Shown: one piece after another, positions 55,276 to 62,900 of the stretch
Numbering within the stretch: the stretch's first letter is position 1
How the letters are laid out: each line of letters opens with the position of its first letter
Assembly (NCBI RefSeq): GCF_001562015.1
Contig: NZ_LASA01000066.1
Span: 1 to 64,000 of the forward strand
Reading direction: 5' to 3'
DNA: 64,000 bases
Source of the DNA: Endozoicomonas arenosclerae
Lineage (GTDB): Bacteria > Pseudomonadota > Gammaproteobacteria > Pseudomonadales > Endozoicomonadaceae
Notes under the pieces: generated by a model
Told to the model about the DNA's origin: nothing
Databases searched by the model: none
What the model saw: the letters and a program-made list of their open reading frames with translations, nothing else
Made by a program: the position numbers and the translations under genes

Positions 55276-55442
55276 GTAAGTACCTGGCCAGTTGTTTCGC
55301 AATATTCTGGCGAGTGGATTTTTTCATCCTTCAAGGCGCAACGTCGGGCGCGTAGCCTTAGCTACGTAACCAGAGCTGGAACACAGAAGGATGGAAAAAG
55401 CCGCCGTCCAGATTATGCGAGCACAACTGGTTAGGTACTTAT
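55276..55442. repeat. MITE-like element with 57-bp imperfect terminal inverted repeats
   Basis: The left arm (55276-55332, starts GTAAGTACCTGGCCAGTTGT) and right arm (55386-55442) are inverted copies of each other with roughly 70-75% identity by eye, separated by 53 bases that include the hairpin CGTAGC-CTTA-GCTACG. There is no coding capacity. Flanking TTCAACGG (55254-55261) and CCGTTGAA (55446-55453) extend the inversion. It lies between algL and algA, so it interrupts the alginate operon and could fold in the transcript. Confidence 0.65.
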
Positions 55443-55472
55443 CAGCCGTTGAACAACAAAAGGAGAATCTTG

Positions 55473-56900
55473 ATGTTCACACCGGTCATTCTGGCTGGCG
55501 GGTCTGGTACCCGTCTCTGGCCGTATTCCAGAAAACAGTATCCCAAACAGTTTTTACCTTGCCTTGGCAAGCGCTCAATGCTCCAGCAGACTCTGATGCG
55601 TCTTGAGGGGCTGGATGCACATCCCCCCGTGATTATCTGTAATGAAGAACACCGATTTATCGTAGAAGAGCAGTTAGAAGAACTCGGGATGACCAATGGC
55701 AGTATTTTGCTGGAACCGGAGGGCAGAAATACGGCTCCGGCTCTCGCGGTAGCCAGCCTTCTGCTTCGCGAAGAAAATGAAGTTATGGTGGTTTTATCTG
55801 CAGATCACTTTATCAAGGATGAAGCAGCATTTCGTGCAGCAGTGGTTGATGCCGTCAATGTCTCTTCGCAGGATTATCTGGTGACTTTTGGTATTGAGCC
55901 TTCAGCTCCGGAAACGGGCTATGGTTACATCAGCAAAGGTGATGTGTTGAGCAGTGTTTCTGAAGAAGCTTACCAAGTGTCGTCTTTTGTAGAGAAGCCG
56001 GACTCTGAAACTGCAAAAAGTTATCTGGAGTCCGGGCAGTATTACTGGAACAGCGGCATGTTTGTGTTCAAACCTTCGCTTTATCTCACTGAGCTGGAAC
56101 AGTTCAGACCCGACATTCTTTCAGCTTGTCGAAATGCTGTGTCCTCTGCAGAGCACAAGTGGGATTTTATTCGGGTGGATCGAGAGGCTTTTCTCAGCTG
56201 CCCGTCGGACTCGATTGATTATGCGGTGATGGAGAAAACCCAAAAATCAGTTCTGGTACCTGTCAGCTGTGGCTGGAGTGATGTGGGGTCCTGGTCTTCA
56301 ATCATGGAGCTGGAGTCAGGTGATCAGGAAGGCCTGACTTGTTATGGTGATGTTGAGTCGGTCAATTCCAAAGACTGTTATGTGCGTTCCGAAAACAGAC
56401 TGGTCTCTCTGGTCGGGGTCAAGGATCTGGTGGTGATTGAGACCAGCGATGCGGTCATGATTGCGGATAAAAACGATGCCCAGTCCGTAAAAGATATTGT
56501 GACTGCCCTGAAAAAGAACGATCGTCAGGAGGCGCTGTATCATCGACATGTCTATCGACCCTGGGGTAAATACGATTCCATTGATCAGGGGCACAGGTAT
56601 CAAGTGAAGCGAATCAGTGTGAAGCCGGGTGCCCGTCTCTCCCTTCAAAAGCACCATCACAGGGCTGAGCACTGGATTGTGGTGAAAGGAACTGCCTTGG
56701 TGACTCGTGGCAGTGAGCAGGTTCTACTGTCTGAAAATGAGTCCACCTATATCCCCCTGGGGTGCACTCACAGGCTGGAGAATCCCGGTAAAGTCATGCT
56801 TGAACTGATTGAGGTTCAGAGCGGTGCTTATCTGGGTGAAGATGATATTGTCCGGTTTGAAGACACCTATGGTAGAACAGATGTGTCAGTTGAACAGTAA
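55473..56900 (+). CDS. algA: Bifunctional phosphomannose isomerase / GDP-mannose pyrophosphorylase AlgA
   Basis: A 475-residue two-domain enzyme. The N-terminal nucleotidyltransferase has VILAGGSGTRLWPYSRKQYP and the sugar-binding FVEKPDSE; it makes GDP-mannose from mannose-1-P. The C-terminal cupin is the type-II isomerase, with SLQKHHHRAEHWIVVKGTAL (metal-binding His), converting fructose-6-P to mannose-6-P. The ATG at 55473 follows AGGAG; the TTG at 55449 upstream is rejected. It is the first and third enzyme of the precursor pathway, with AlgC between. It sits 293 bp after algL. Confidence 0.94.
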   Translation: MFTPVILAGGSGTRLWPYSRKQYPKQFLPCLGKRSMLQQTLMRLEGLDAHPPVIICNEEHRFIVEEQLEELGMTNGSILLEPEGRNTAPALAVASLLLREENEVMVVLSADHFIKDEAAFRAAVVDAVNVSSQDYLVTFGIEPSAPETGYGYISKGDVLSSVSEEAYQVSSFVEKPDSETAKSYLESGQYYWNSGMFVFKPSLYLTELEQFRPDILSACRNAVSSAEHKWDFIRVDREAFLSCPSDSIDYAVMEKTQKSVLVPVSCGWSDVGSWSSIMELESGDQEGLTCYGDVESVNSKDCYVRSENRLVSLVGVKDLVVIETSDAVMIADKNDAQSVKDIVTALKKNDRQEALYHRHVYRPWGKYDSIDQGHRYQVKRISVKPGARLSLQKHHHRAEHWIVVKGTALVTRGSEQVLLSENESTYIPLGCTHRLENPGKVMLELIEVQSGAYLGEDDIVRFEDTYGRTDVSVEQ

Positions 56901-56925
56901 CCCTCTGAATGTCTGAAACACTTAT

Positions 56926-56964
56926 CAGCTGTCAACTTTATATGGTCTATAAAGTTGACAGCTG
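56926..56964 (+). promoter_or_regulatory. Candidate BirA operator upstream of bioB
   Basis: A perfect 17-bp dyad CAGCTGTCAACTTTATA / TATAAAGTTGACAGCTG with a 5-nt centre. Inside it CTGTCAACT-N15-AGTTGACAG has the spacing and half-site form of BirA sites (TTGTAAACC-N15-GGTTTACAA). TTGACA at 56955-56960, 16 bp before TAGACT, could be a promoter covered by the operator. The biotin-bound BirA repressor would then shut off bioB-bioF when biotin is ample. A simple terminator of algA is the alternative. Confidence 0.65.
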
Positions 56965-57028
56965 GCATTCCCCAAATAGACTTTCTTCCAGAAATAACTC
57001 AAGTCATCTTCACTGGTAGTATTTGCGT

Positions 57029-58054
57029 ATGTCCAAGGTTGTCAGGCAGGAAGAGCTTATTCGTACGGACTGGACGCTGGACGAAGTCAGGGAAATCTAT
57101 CATCAACCCTTTAATGACCTGTTGTTTCAGGCGCATTCCATACATCGTCAGTTCTTTGATCCTAACCATGTTCAATTAAGTACGCTTCTTTCGATTAAGA
57201 CGGGTGCTTGTCCTGAGGATTGTAAATACTGTCCTCAAAGTGGCCGTTTCAATACCGGGCTCCAGAAAGAAAAGCTGATGCGAATTGAGGCGGTTCTGGA
57301 CAAAGCCAAGCAGGCCAAAGAGAGTGGTGCAACTCGCTTTTGTATGGGCGCCGCCTGGAGAAATCCTAATGACAGAGACCTCGGCGAAGTCATAGAAATG
57401 ATCAAAGGGGTAAAAGCTCTAGGAATGGAGTCATGTGTGACTTTGGGCATGCTGACAGATGAACAGGCTAATGCTCTGGCTGAAGCTGGACTGGATTATT
57501 ACAACCATAATATTGACACCTCTCCTGAGTTTTATGGGGACATCATTACGACCCGAACCTTTTCAGATCGTCTGGATACACTGGATTCAGTACAGAAGGC
57601 TGGTATTAATGTCTGCAGTGGCGGGATCGTCGGCATGGGTGAGACTTCTGTGGACAGAGCGTCATTCTTGCATCAGCTGGCAATACTGCCTGTTCATCCC
57701 GGTAGTGTGCCTATCAATCTGCTGGTCAAAGTGAAAGGGACGCCGCTGGACAGTGTCGAAGATCTTGATCCTCTGGAATACGTGCGGACAGTGGCTGCAG
57801 CCAGAATTCTGATGCCCAAAGCCCATGTCCGTATCTCTGCGGGCAGAATGCAGATGAGTGATGAACTTCATGCACTGGCCTATTTTGCGGGTGCCAACAG
57901 CATCTTTCTTGGAGAAACGTTATTAACAACCCCTTTACCGGAAGAAGAGGCGGACTATCAGCTCTTTAACCGTCTGGGGATACAACCTGAGCCGGTAGAG
58001 GTTCATCCGGAAGATTCCGGCGACACGGCTTTGTTCTATAACGCCGCAGGATAA
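57029..58054 (+). CDS. bioB: Biotin synthase BioB
   Basis: A 341-residue radical-SAM enzyme that inserts sulfur into dethiobiotin. The [4Fe-4S] motif is [17 protein letters not shown] (CxxxCxxC); [32 protein letters not shown] and [20 protein letters not shown] (Arg and Cys-site region) are family hallmarks. I use the ATG at 57029; a TTG two codons earlier is the alternative and the Shine-Dalgarno is weak. bioF follows after 5 bp, so the two form an operon, but bioC, bioD and bioH are not in this window. Confidence 0.95.
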   Translation: MSKVVRQEELIRTDWTLDEVREIYHQPFNDLLFQAHSIHRQFFDPNHVQLSTLLSIKTGACPEDCKYCPQSGRFNTGLQKEKLMRIEAVLDKAKQAKESGATRFCMGAAWRNPNDRDLGEVIEMIKGVKALGMESCVTLGMLTDEQANALAEAGLDYYNHNIDTSPEFYGDIITTRTFSDRLDTLDSVQKAGINVCSGGIVGMGETSVDRASFLHQLAILPVHPGSVPINLLVKVKGTPLDSVEDLDPLEYVRTVAAARILMPKAHVRISAGRMQMSDELHALAYFAGANSIFLGETLLTTPLPEEEADYQLFNRLGIQPEPVEVHPEDSGDTALFYNAAG

Positions 58055-58059
58055 GGGGA

Positions 58060-59238
58060 ATGTCAGAAGACTATTTCCAGCAACTGCTGTCCGAGCGGCA
58101 GGAGCAGGGGCTGTATCGCAACAGAATGGTGTTGGGCTCCTCTCAGGATGCTTCTGTCATCGTTAATGGCAAACCCTGTCTGGCTTTTTGCAGCAATGAC
58201 TACCTCGGTCTGGCAAATCATCCTGATGTGGTTCAGGCATTTCAAAAAGCGGCGGATGAATATGGTGTAGGCAGTGGTGCATCCAATCTGATACTGGGTC
58301 ACAGTCGTCCACAGCATCAGCTGGAAGAAGAGCTGGCTGATTTTCTGGGTCGCCCTCGGGTTCTGCTTTTTTCTACAGGGTACATGGCGAATCTTGGTGT
58401 TATGAGTGCGTTGCTCCAGCAGGGGGATGCTATCTTTCAGGATCGTCTCAATCACGCCTCATTGCTAGACGCTGGACGACTATCTGGAGCGCGTTTTCAA
58501 CGTTTCCGTCACCTTGAGTTGGATGATCTTGAGCAGAGGTTAATCTCCAGCAGTGCTTCCCGAAAGTTGATTGCCACTGATGGTGTTTTCAGTATGGACG
58601 GTGATCAGCAGAACTTACCCAGACTTGCTCAGATCGCCAGCAAGCATCAGGCAATGTTAATGCTGGATGATGCCCATGGCTTTGGGGTGTTGGGAAAGCA
58701 GGGAAAAGGCACTGCTAATGCTGATGACTTGGGGATGCGAGAGTTGCCCATACTGATGGCAACACTGGGTAAATCCCTTGGGACTTTCGGGGCTTTTGTC
58801 GCTGGCAGTGAAGCCTTGATTGAGGTGCTGATTCAGTTTTCCCGCAGTTATATCTACACAACAGCTATGCCTCCGGCTGTAGCGGAAGCGACACGGGTCA
58901 GTCTTGGGATTATGGCCAGGGAGCAGTGGCGCAGGGATCATTTATTCAAACTGGTGGAGCAGTTCAGAGCAGGGTGTATGGCCATGGGCATTCCTCTCAT
59001 GGATTCTGGCACCCCCATTCAGCCAATCATGATCGGCAGTATTGAAAAAACCATGGAAGTCAGCCGCTATCTGGAAAGTCGAGGCATCATTGTTACGGCG
59101 ATTCGCCCACCTACAGTTCCCAGAGACAGCTCAAGACTGCGAGTGACTTTTTCAGCCAGCCACAGCCATGAGCAGGTGAATCAATTGCTGGATGTTCTCT
59201 CTGAGGTTCCCTGGGATCAATTTGAGGATGCGGCATAG
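58060..59238 (+). CDS. bioF: 8-amino-7-oxononanoate synthase BioF
   Basis: A 392-residue PLP-dependent enzyme that joins pimeloyl-thioester and alanine to 8-amino-7-oxononanoate. FCSNDYLGLANHPDVVQAFQ, GSGASNLILGHSRPQHQLEE, DDAHGFGVLGKQGKGT and the PLP-lysine stretch MATLGKSLGTFGAFVAGS are all present, with RLRVTFSASHSHEQV at the end. The start follows GGGGA. The order bioB-bioF is as in other gammaproteobacteria. Length is typical. Control is presumably through the dyad upstream of bioB. Confidence 0.95.
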   Translation: MSEDYFQQLLSERQEQGLYRNRMVLGSSQDASVIVNGKPCLAFCSNDYLGLANHPDVVQAFQKAADEYGVGSGASNLILGHSRPQHQLEEELADFLGRPRVLLFSTGYMANLGVMSALLQQGDAIFQDRLNHASLLDAGRLSGARFQRFRHLELDDLEQRLISSSASRKLIATDGVFSMDGDQQNLPRLAQIASKHQAMLMLDDAHGFGVLGKQGKGTANADDLGMRELPILMATLGKSLGTFGAFVAGSEALIEVLIQFSRSYIYTTAMPPAVAEATRVSLGIMAREQWRRDHLFKLVEQFRAGCMAMGIPLMDSGTPIQPIMIGSIEKTMEVSRYLESRGIIVTAIRPPTVPRDSSRLRVTFSASHSHEQVNQLLDVLSEVPWDQFEDAA

Positions 59239-59441
59239 TAATAGTGAGAGTCTACAGACTAGAAGTCGCTTCAAGGTGTGAGATCGTTGATGTTTCTTCA
59301 GATCGGAAATGGAAAAATCAACTTTCACCTCTTAATCACTAGTTATCAACATTTCTTCGACTACCTGTTAGCATTGGATCAGAAGATTAAAACGTTGGCA
59401 CCAGTAAAAGAATTACAATGAGTCGTTTCAGGGAGAAGAAG

Positions 59442-60029
59442 ATGTCAGGAACCAAACGTATTGGTTTGATTGTAAGAGGTAAGCGTTCTCTTGATCATAA
59501 TCCTGGTGTTATGGAACAGCATGCAGATTGTATTATATCAACAGGTGAGCCTTTTGGTTTCTTTGGTGATGAAGGTGCAGCATCTGGAGGTCGGTACTCT
59601 ATTTCTTGGAACCGTTCCGGTATGAATATGAAGGGTATGGTTGCTAACTATGAAGGGATGAGGAAAATTCGTCCCTATTATGTGGATGCATCCATGGCTA
59701 AAAAATACAATGTGGTTTCTTGCCTGCTGTCTTTGAAAGTCACTCCACAAGAGAGTGATCTTTTTGATAAGTTCTGGAAGCAATTACAACTGAATCCAGG
59801 CTCTTTCAATTTGCTGGGCGGGAATTGTTCATCTCATGCATCCGAAGCCTTTGTAGAAGCTAATATTTTATCAAAAGGTATTCCTGGCTTAGATACTCCC
59901 AACAATTTATTCAAACAGCTTAGCCAAGAGAAAAGTAGAGATGTTCAGTTTGTTACTGGCCATATTGGTGTACGCCGAACTGCAGACTTGCGTTTTAAGT
60001 TGGAAGTGTTACCCGTGAGCGAGGTATAA
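59442..60029 (+). CDS. Possible papain-like (PPPDE/LRAT/NlpC-like) hydrolase of unknown function
   Basis: A 195-residue cytoplasmic-type protein with no signal peptide. LLGGNCSSHASEAFVEA (Cys129, His132) resembles the NC-x-x-H/F motif of permuted papain-like PPPDE and LRAT-type families; an upstream His27 in VMEQHADCIISTGEP is a candidate partner. IPGLDTPNNLFKQL follows. The ATG at 59442 has GGGAG before it; the ATG at 59418 lacks one. I do not recognise a named family. It is followed after 7 bp by a lipoprotein gene and then a hydrolase gene, as an operon. An effector-type role is possible but unproven. Confidence 0.5.
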   Translation: MSGTKRIGLIVRGKRSLDHNPGVMEQHADCIISTGEPFGFFGDEGAASGGRYSISWNRSGMNMKGMVANYEGMRKIRPYYVDASMAKKYNVVSCLLSLKVTPQESDLFDKFWKQLQLNPGSFNLLGGNCSSHASEAFVEANILSKGIPGLDTPNNLFKQLSQEKSRDVQFVTGHIGVRRTADLRFKLEVLPVSEV

Positions 60030-60036
60030 GAGCATT

Positions 60037-60450
60037 ATGCTATCCAGGTCTGCTAGTTTTTTTTTATTTATGCTGATGGTTTTAGGAGGATGTGCAATGG
60101 CAGGTGAAACAGAGCTGCGTTGGGAATGGCCAGCAGAAAGGAAGGTACAGCAAAAGATATTAGTTGAGATCACAGAGATTGATTCATCGAGTGGGTTGTT
60201 TGGATTGAAAAAATCCCCATCATTAGCGCAAGGGTTTCCTGATCCAACTACCTTGAAGGGAGTAATCAAAAGTGGTCAGCCGGGAACGATAAAGTTGGTC
60301 TTGCCGAGGCTTGAACTGTCAAATTTAAAGCCTGGTGATTTACTGGGTATTGGGTTGGTTGAAGATACTGTCTGCATATGTGTCAGCCCTGTACCAGTCA
60401 ATAGTGATCCTGATCAATGGTTGCAAACGTGGAGTTGCAACAATGAGTAG
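60037..60450 (+). CDS. Small predicted lipoprotein
   Basis: A 137-residue protein with signal and lipobox LGGC (LMVLGGCAMAGETELRW), so it should be lipidated at residue Cys. The mature part is strand-rich (KILVEITEIDSSSGLFGLKK, GTIKLVLPRLELSNLKPGDL) with a Cys pair (TVCICV) near the end. No family is recognised. It lies 7 bp after the NC-x-x-H gene, and its last 8 bases overlap the next hydrolase gene. A periplasmic partner or immunity role for the neighbour is a guess. Confidence 0.6.
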   Translation: MLSRSASFFLFMLMVLGGCAMAGETELRWEWPAERKVQQKILVEITEIDSSSGLFGLKKSPSLAQGFPDPTTLKGVIKSGQPGTIKLVLPRLELSNLKPGDLLGIGLVEDTVCICVSPVPVNSDPDQWLQTWSCNNE

Positions 60451-61297
60451 CAGTCTGGGGCTGCTAATAGCTGCAATTACAGGTCTGTATCTATGTATTT
60501 GTATGTTTTTCGTGTTCCAGCAGAGTCGTCTAATCTTTCCTGGCGCAACGAACGATAGCCGAATGTTAAGCAGCGTCGAGCATACACCTTTGAGTCTCAA
60601 CAGTAATGATGCTTTATTGAGCGGCTTTAGTCGTCATTTTGAAAATACCGACAACAAAACTGTTGTGCTGTATTTTGGTGGTAATGCAGAAGATATTTCT
60701 TTAATGCTTTATCTCTCGGATGAGTTGGGTGTATCGGAATTTTATTCCTTCAATTATAGAGGGTATGGCAGCAGTAACGGTTCTCCATCAGAAAAGAGCC
60801 TGATTGAAGATGCTTGGGCACAGTTTGAATTTCTGACTGTACAAAAAGAAATATCTCCAGAGAAGATTATAGTGGTGGGGCGAAGCCTCGGATCAGGAGT
60901 AGCAGTAAAGTTAGCTCAGCAGGTTCAATTCAATGGTCAATCTCTGGCGGGAGTGGTTCTTATTACACCCTATGACAGCCTCCTGGCCGTAGCTGGTCAA
61001 CATTACCCGTGGTTACCGGTTCGTTGGTTGTTGAAGCATCCTTTTGATAGCTTGAGCGTAGCTCGTCAGCTCAATGTGCCTGCGTTATTCATGATCGCTG
61101 GAAAGGATAGAGTCATACCTCCCCATCATGGCCAAAACCTTGCTCAAGCCTGGTTTGGTCCATCTGATACTGAGGTTTTTGCGAATTACGATCATAATAA
61201 TCTTGATGAATCTCCAACTTTCTATCCTTTACTACGGAAATTTATTCGTAAAGTCTCTTCTGAATATCAAGCTGATGACGGAGAGAATACCCCATAA
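60443..61297 (+). CDS. Alpha/beta hydrolase (YfhR/BEM46-like), membrane-anchored
   Basis: A 284-residue hydrolase with an N-terminal membrane anchor (SLGLLIAAITGLYLCICMFF, then QQSRLIFPG). The core has VVLYFGGNAEDISLML (oxyanion loop), YRGYGSSNGSPSE, the nucleophile elbow VVGRSLGSGVAVKLA with Ser148, ITPYDSL, IAGKDRVIPPHHG (Asp) and NYDHNNLDE (His). This matches the BEM46/YfhR group of unknown substrate. The ATG at 60443 overlaps the lipoprotein stop by 8 bases, with GGAG upstream. Confidence 0.8.
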   Translation: MSSSLGLLIAAITGLYLCICMFFVFQQSRLIFPGATNDSRMLSSVEHTPLSLNSNDALLSGFSRHFENTDNKTVVLYFGGNAEDISLMLYLSDELGVSEFYSFNYRGYGSSNGSPSEKSLIEDAWAQFEFLTVQKEISPEKIIVVGRSLGSGVAVKLAQQVQFNGQSLAGVVLITPYDSLLAVAGQHYPWLPVRWLLKHPFDSLSVARQLNVPALFMIAGKDRVIPPHHGQNLAQAWFGPSDTEVFANYDHNNLDESPTFYPLLRKFIRKVSSEYQADDGENTP

Positions 61298-61311
61298 AAG
61301 ATGAGGTATTC
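61285..61311. terminator. Candidate terminator between convergent hydrolase and gdhA genes
   Basis: GAATACC pairs with GGTATTC around the hydrolase stop codon, followed on the plus strand by a run rich in T (GTTTTATTTTCTTT). The stem is only 7 bp with a 13-nt loop, so this is weak. Confidence 0.4.
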
Positions 61312-61333
61312 AGAGGAGTTTTATTTTCTTTGA

Positions 61334-62683
61334 CTAAACAACACCATAAGCCAGCATGGCATCAGCCACCTTTTTGAAACCGGCTATGTTGGCTCCTCGG
61401 ACGTAATCAATGTTTTCACCTTCACTGCGTCCATACTTGATGCACTGATTGTGTATTTTCTGCATGATGGTTTTCAGGCGGTCTTCCAACTCTTCCAGAG
61501 ACCATGACAGTCTCATGCTGTTCTGGGTCATTTCCAGACCTGAGACGGCAACACCACCGGCATTGGCGGCTTTAGCAGGAGCAAAGAGGACATTATTGTC
61601 TTTGAAGAGTTGAACCGCTTCCAGTGTAGAAGGCATGTTGGCTCCTTCAGCCACTGCTTTGCAGCCATTCTTGATCAGGGTTTCTGCATCTTTGCGTTCC
61701 AGTTCATTCTGGGTGGCACAGGCAAAAGCAATCTGGCAGGGAATGTCCCAGACTTTTGTGTCAGGCGAAAAGTCGCAGTGGAAGTGCTCTGCAAATTCCT
61801 GGATTCTTCCCCGACGATGTTCTTTCAGGTCAATCAGCCAGTCCAGCTGTTCCTGAGTGAGACCTTCAGGTACATGTATTGAGCCTGAAGAGTCTGACAT
61901 GGCTAACACATGCCCACCCAGTTGCATGACTTTCTCTGCGGTATAGAGAGCTACGTTTCCTGAACCGGAAATTACACACTTTTTGCCTTCCAGTGAGTCT
62001 CCGTGTTCCTTCAGCATCTCTTCCATAAAGTAGGTTGTGCCAAAGCCGGTGGCTTCTTTTCTGATCAGGCTGCCACCGTATTCCAATCCTTTACCGGTCA
62101 AAACGCCCTGAAACTGATTTTCCAGACGTTTGTATTGACCAAACAGGTAGCTGATTTCTCTCCCGCCAACGCCAATGTCTCCAGCTGGAATATCCGTGTA
62201 GACACCAATGTGTTTGTGTAATTCAGACATGAAAGACTGACAGAAACGCATGACTTCCCGGTCACTTTTACCCTTGGGGTTAAAGTCAGAGCCACCTTTT
62301 GCAGCGCCCAGTGGCAGGGTGGTCAGGCTGTTTTTGAAAGTCTGCTCGAAGCCAAGGAATTTCAATGTATCCAGAGTCAGGTGGCTGGTAAAACGAAGTC
62401 CACCTTTATAAGGTCCGATAGCATTGTTGAATTGAACTCTGTACCCACGATTGACTCTGATGTGTCCTTCGTCGTCCTCCCAGCAAACCCTGAAGCTGAT
62501 GATACGATCCGGTTCCGTCATTCTTTCCAGAATACGGGCGTCAATGTATTCCGGGTGATGATTGATATAGGGAATAACACTCTGGGCCACTTCATGAACG
62601 GCCTGATAAAACTCGGGTTCATTGGGGTTGCGCTTGGCCAGTCCTTGCATGAAGTCATCAAGGTCCAGTTTGTTGGAGAACAT
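61334..62683 (-). CDS. gdhA: NADP-specific glutamate dehydrogenase
   Basis: A 449-residue enzyme that makes glutamate from 2-oxoglutarate and ammonia. The dinucleotide and catalytic stretches PYKGGLRFTSHLTLDTLKFL, PLGAAKGGSDFNPKGKSDRE, YTDIPAGDIGVGGREISYLF and KCVISGSGNVALYTAEKVMQ are intact, and the length equals the hexameric GdhA of E. coli (447). The start MFSNKLDLDDFMQ fits. It is monocistronic, with a 217-bp gap to the PhoH-like gene on its upstream side. Confidence 0.95.
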   Translation of the reverse strand: MFSNKLDLDDFMQGLAKRNPNEPEFYQAVHEVAQSVIPYINHHPEYIDARILERMTEPDRIISFRVCWEDDEGHIRVNRGYRVQFNNAIGPYKGGLRFTSHLTLDTLKFLGFEQTFKNSLTTLPLGAAKGGSDFNPKGKSDREVMRFCQSFMSELHKHIGVYTDIPAGDIGVGGREISYLFGQYKRLENQFQGVLTGKGLEYGGSLIRKEATGFGTTYFMEEMLKEHGDSLEGKKCVISGSGNVALYTAEKVMQLGGHVLAMSDSSGSIHVPEGLTQEQLDWLIDLKEHRRGRIQEFAEHFHCDFSPDTKVWDIPCQIAFACATQNELERKDAETLIKNGCKAVAEGANMPSTLEAVQLFKDNNVLFAPAKAANAGGVAVSGLEMTQNSMRLSWSLEELEDRLKTIMQKIHNQCIKYGRSEGENIDYVRGANIAGFKKVADAMLAYGVV

Positions 62684-62853
62684 GGTGCCAGCTCCTTATC
62701 ATCGAGTAACGCCGGGTAGCTGAAGTTACTCTACTGTAATCCAGTGGGTACCTGTACTGAAGACAGGTCGATAATGCATAGGATAGGGGGGATGGAGCAG
62801 GAAAGTTAATGATTAATTTCTATCGTTTGTATTCTATTTTGCTATGGCCCTTC

Positions 62854-62881
62854 GATAGCCAGACTAATAAGTCTGGCTATC
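62854..62881 (-). terminator. Hairpin after the PhoH-like gene
   Basis: GATAGCCAGACT pairs perfectly with AGTCTGGCTATC (12 bp) around a 4-nt AATA loop, 19 bases after the stop of the minus-strand PhoH-like gene. No U-run follows, so it may be a stabilising 3' hairpin. Confidence 0.55.
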
Positions 62882-62900
62882 CCTCAAAGGCAGGTAAAGG

